Origin: JBBIRM01 sp037441765
GTDB lineage: Bacteria > Desulfobacterota > BSN033 > UBA1163
Direction: 5' to 3'
Assembly (NCBI GenBank): GCA_037441765.1
Contig: JBBIRM010000193.1
Coordinates: 1-5,101 of the forward strand
Length of the DNA stretch: 5,101 bases
How positions within the stretch are numbered: position 1 is the stretch's first letter; each line of letters begins with the position of its first letter. The translations under genes and the position numbers were made by a program. The notes beneath the pieces were generated by a model. That model saw nothing but the letters and a program-made list of their open reading frames with translations. It searched no databases and was not told where the DNA came from. This document shows, in pieces, positions 4,587 through 5,101 of this stretch.

Positions 4587-4997
4587 ATGCAAATTATTAA
4601 TCCATGGATAATGGAAAGAGAGTTTTATATCCCTTTTTGGCTTGAATTCCCTTTTCCTTCTTATAGACCATATCCAATACCAATATCAGATTATGGATTT
4701 TATCCTTGGGCTTATATAGATGAATGGGCCCCACATCCTTATTTTTATCCAAATGAATTTTTTCCTTGGGAGCCTTTCAATTTTAACAATTGGACTGCAA
4801 CCTATTGGGGGATTCCTTACGACTTTCCCATATCTTTCGATCCATTTGGAGCAGATTTAATCCAATGGGAAGCCAATTATGGCTTTCCGAAAAGGGCCTT
4901 ACAGGGAGAGATGGAGTGGTTAAAGAGTCAGGCTGAATCAATCAGAAAACAAATCGAGCAAATAAAGAGCCGAATTTCAGAAATTGAAAAAGAATAA
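4587..4997 (+). CDS. Acidic, aromatic/proline-rich protein with C-terminal coiled coil, function unknown
   Basis: A 136-residue protein I do not recognise by name. Residues 1 to about 100 are extremely rich in Phe, Tyr, Trp and Pro with Asp/Glu and very little Gly (for example FYIPFWLEFPFPSYRPYPIP and HPYFYPNEFFPWEPFNFNNW). There are about nine Trp and no Cys. From about residue 105 a charged helix with regular Ile/Leu spacing (EWLKSQAESIRKQIEQIKSR) predicts a coiled coil like that of the 71-residue protein at 3673. The order aromatic head then coiled coil recalls DUF5320 proteins, but the head is acidic instead of Gly/Arg-rich. No signal peptide or membrane helix is seen. The ATG at 4587 is chosen because AAGGAG lies eight bases upstream; a second ATG eight codons in is less well placed. 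It stands 20 bp before another NifX-like gene. Confidence 0.82.
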   Translation: MQIINPWIMEREFYIPFWLEFPFPSYRPYPIPISDYGFYPWAYIDEWAPHPYFYPNEFFPWEPFNFNNWTATYWGIPYDFPISFDPFGADLIQWEANYGFPKRALQGEMEWLKSQAESIRKQIEQIKSRISEIEKE

Positions 4998-5017
4998 TTA
5001 GTAATAAAGGAGGAGAA

Positions 5018-5101
5018 ATGAAGATTGTGGTGACAGCTTCTGGTCCAAATTTGGAATCTCCCGTAGACCCCAGGTTTGGCCGATGTCAGTATTTTGTTTT
5101 T
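5018..5101 (+). CDS. NifX-like (dinitrogenase Fe-Mo cofactor family) protein, 3'-truncated by window edge
   Basis: The first 28 codons of a fourth member of the family: MKIVVTASGPNLESPV, then DPRFGRCQYFVF with Cys23. The FGRC motif sits at exactly the same residue numbers as in the 3191 gene, and the DNA over this motif is also very similar, so the two are likely duplicates. AAAGGAGGAG (5006-5015) precedes the ATG, and the gap from the previous stop is 20 bp, so it belongs to the same transcription unit. The C-terminal domain and tail are outside the window. Confidence 0.92.
   Translation, partial: MKIVVTASGPNLESPVDPRFGRCQYFVF

Overview
The window reads as bacterial DNA of moderate to low G+C with strong Shine-Dalgarno sites. 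It carries an accessory metal-cofactor cluster of the kind found in strict anaerobes such as Desulfobacterota or Nitrospirota. That lineage is inferred from gene content only: a sigma-54 activator, NifX/NifB-type (dinitrogenase iron-molybdenum cofactor family) proteins, an Mrp-type ATPase and DUF5320-like small proteins. No phylogenetic marker is present.

Layout. (1) 2-787 (+): C-terminal two thirds of a sigma-54-dependent activator, cut by the window edge. (2) 819-1204 (-): a retropepsin-like aspartyl protease gene, tail to tail with the activator and carrying one frameshift near its start. (3) 1205-1482: a very AT-rich control region with a 14-bp palindrome and, at its end, a sequence with excellent -24/-12 (sigma-54) promoter form. 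(4) 1483-3589 (+): a tightly packed run of NifX-like protein, Mrp/Nbp35-type ATPase, NifX-like protein with a His/Cys tail, and NifX-like protein with a Gly/Arg tail. Junctions are 0 bp, a 4-bp overlap and a 4-bp overlap. (5) 3673-4997 (+): four small proteins rich in Gly, Trp, Tyr, Phe and Pro, each with its own strong ribosome binding site, separated by gaps of 50-111 bp, most holding possible RNA hairpins. (6) 5018-5101 (+): start of a fourth NifX-like gene, running off the window.

How it may work. The activator, the sigma-54-type promoter and the Mrp plus NifX-like genes resemble in logic the orange-protein (ORP) operons of Desulfovibrio, where a sigma-54 activator controls Mrp/MinD-type ATPases and NifX-fold proteins linked to Mo-Cu or Fe-S clusters. 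By analogy, the ATPase here could load or move a metal-sulfur cluster and the NifX-like proteins could bind it. The aromatic/glycine-rich small proteins have no known role that I can name. They are the least explained part: two carry C-terminal coiled coils, two end in a Trp-Trp pair, and one is acidic rather than Gly/Arg-rich. All functional statements beyond family membership are inference.
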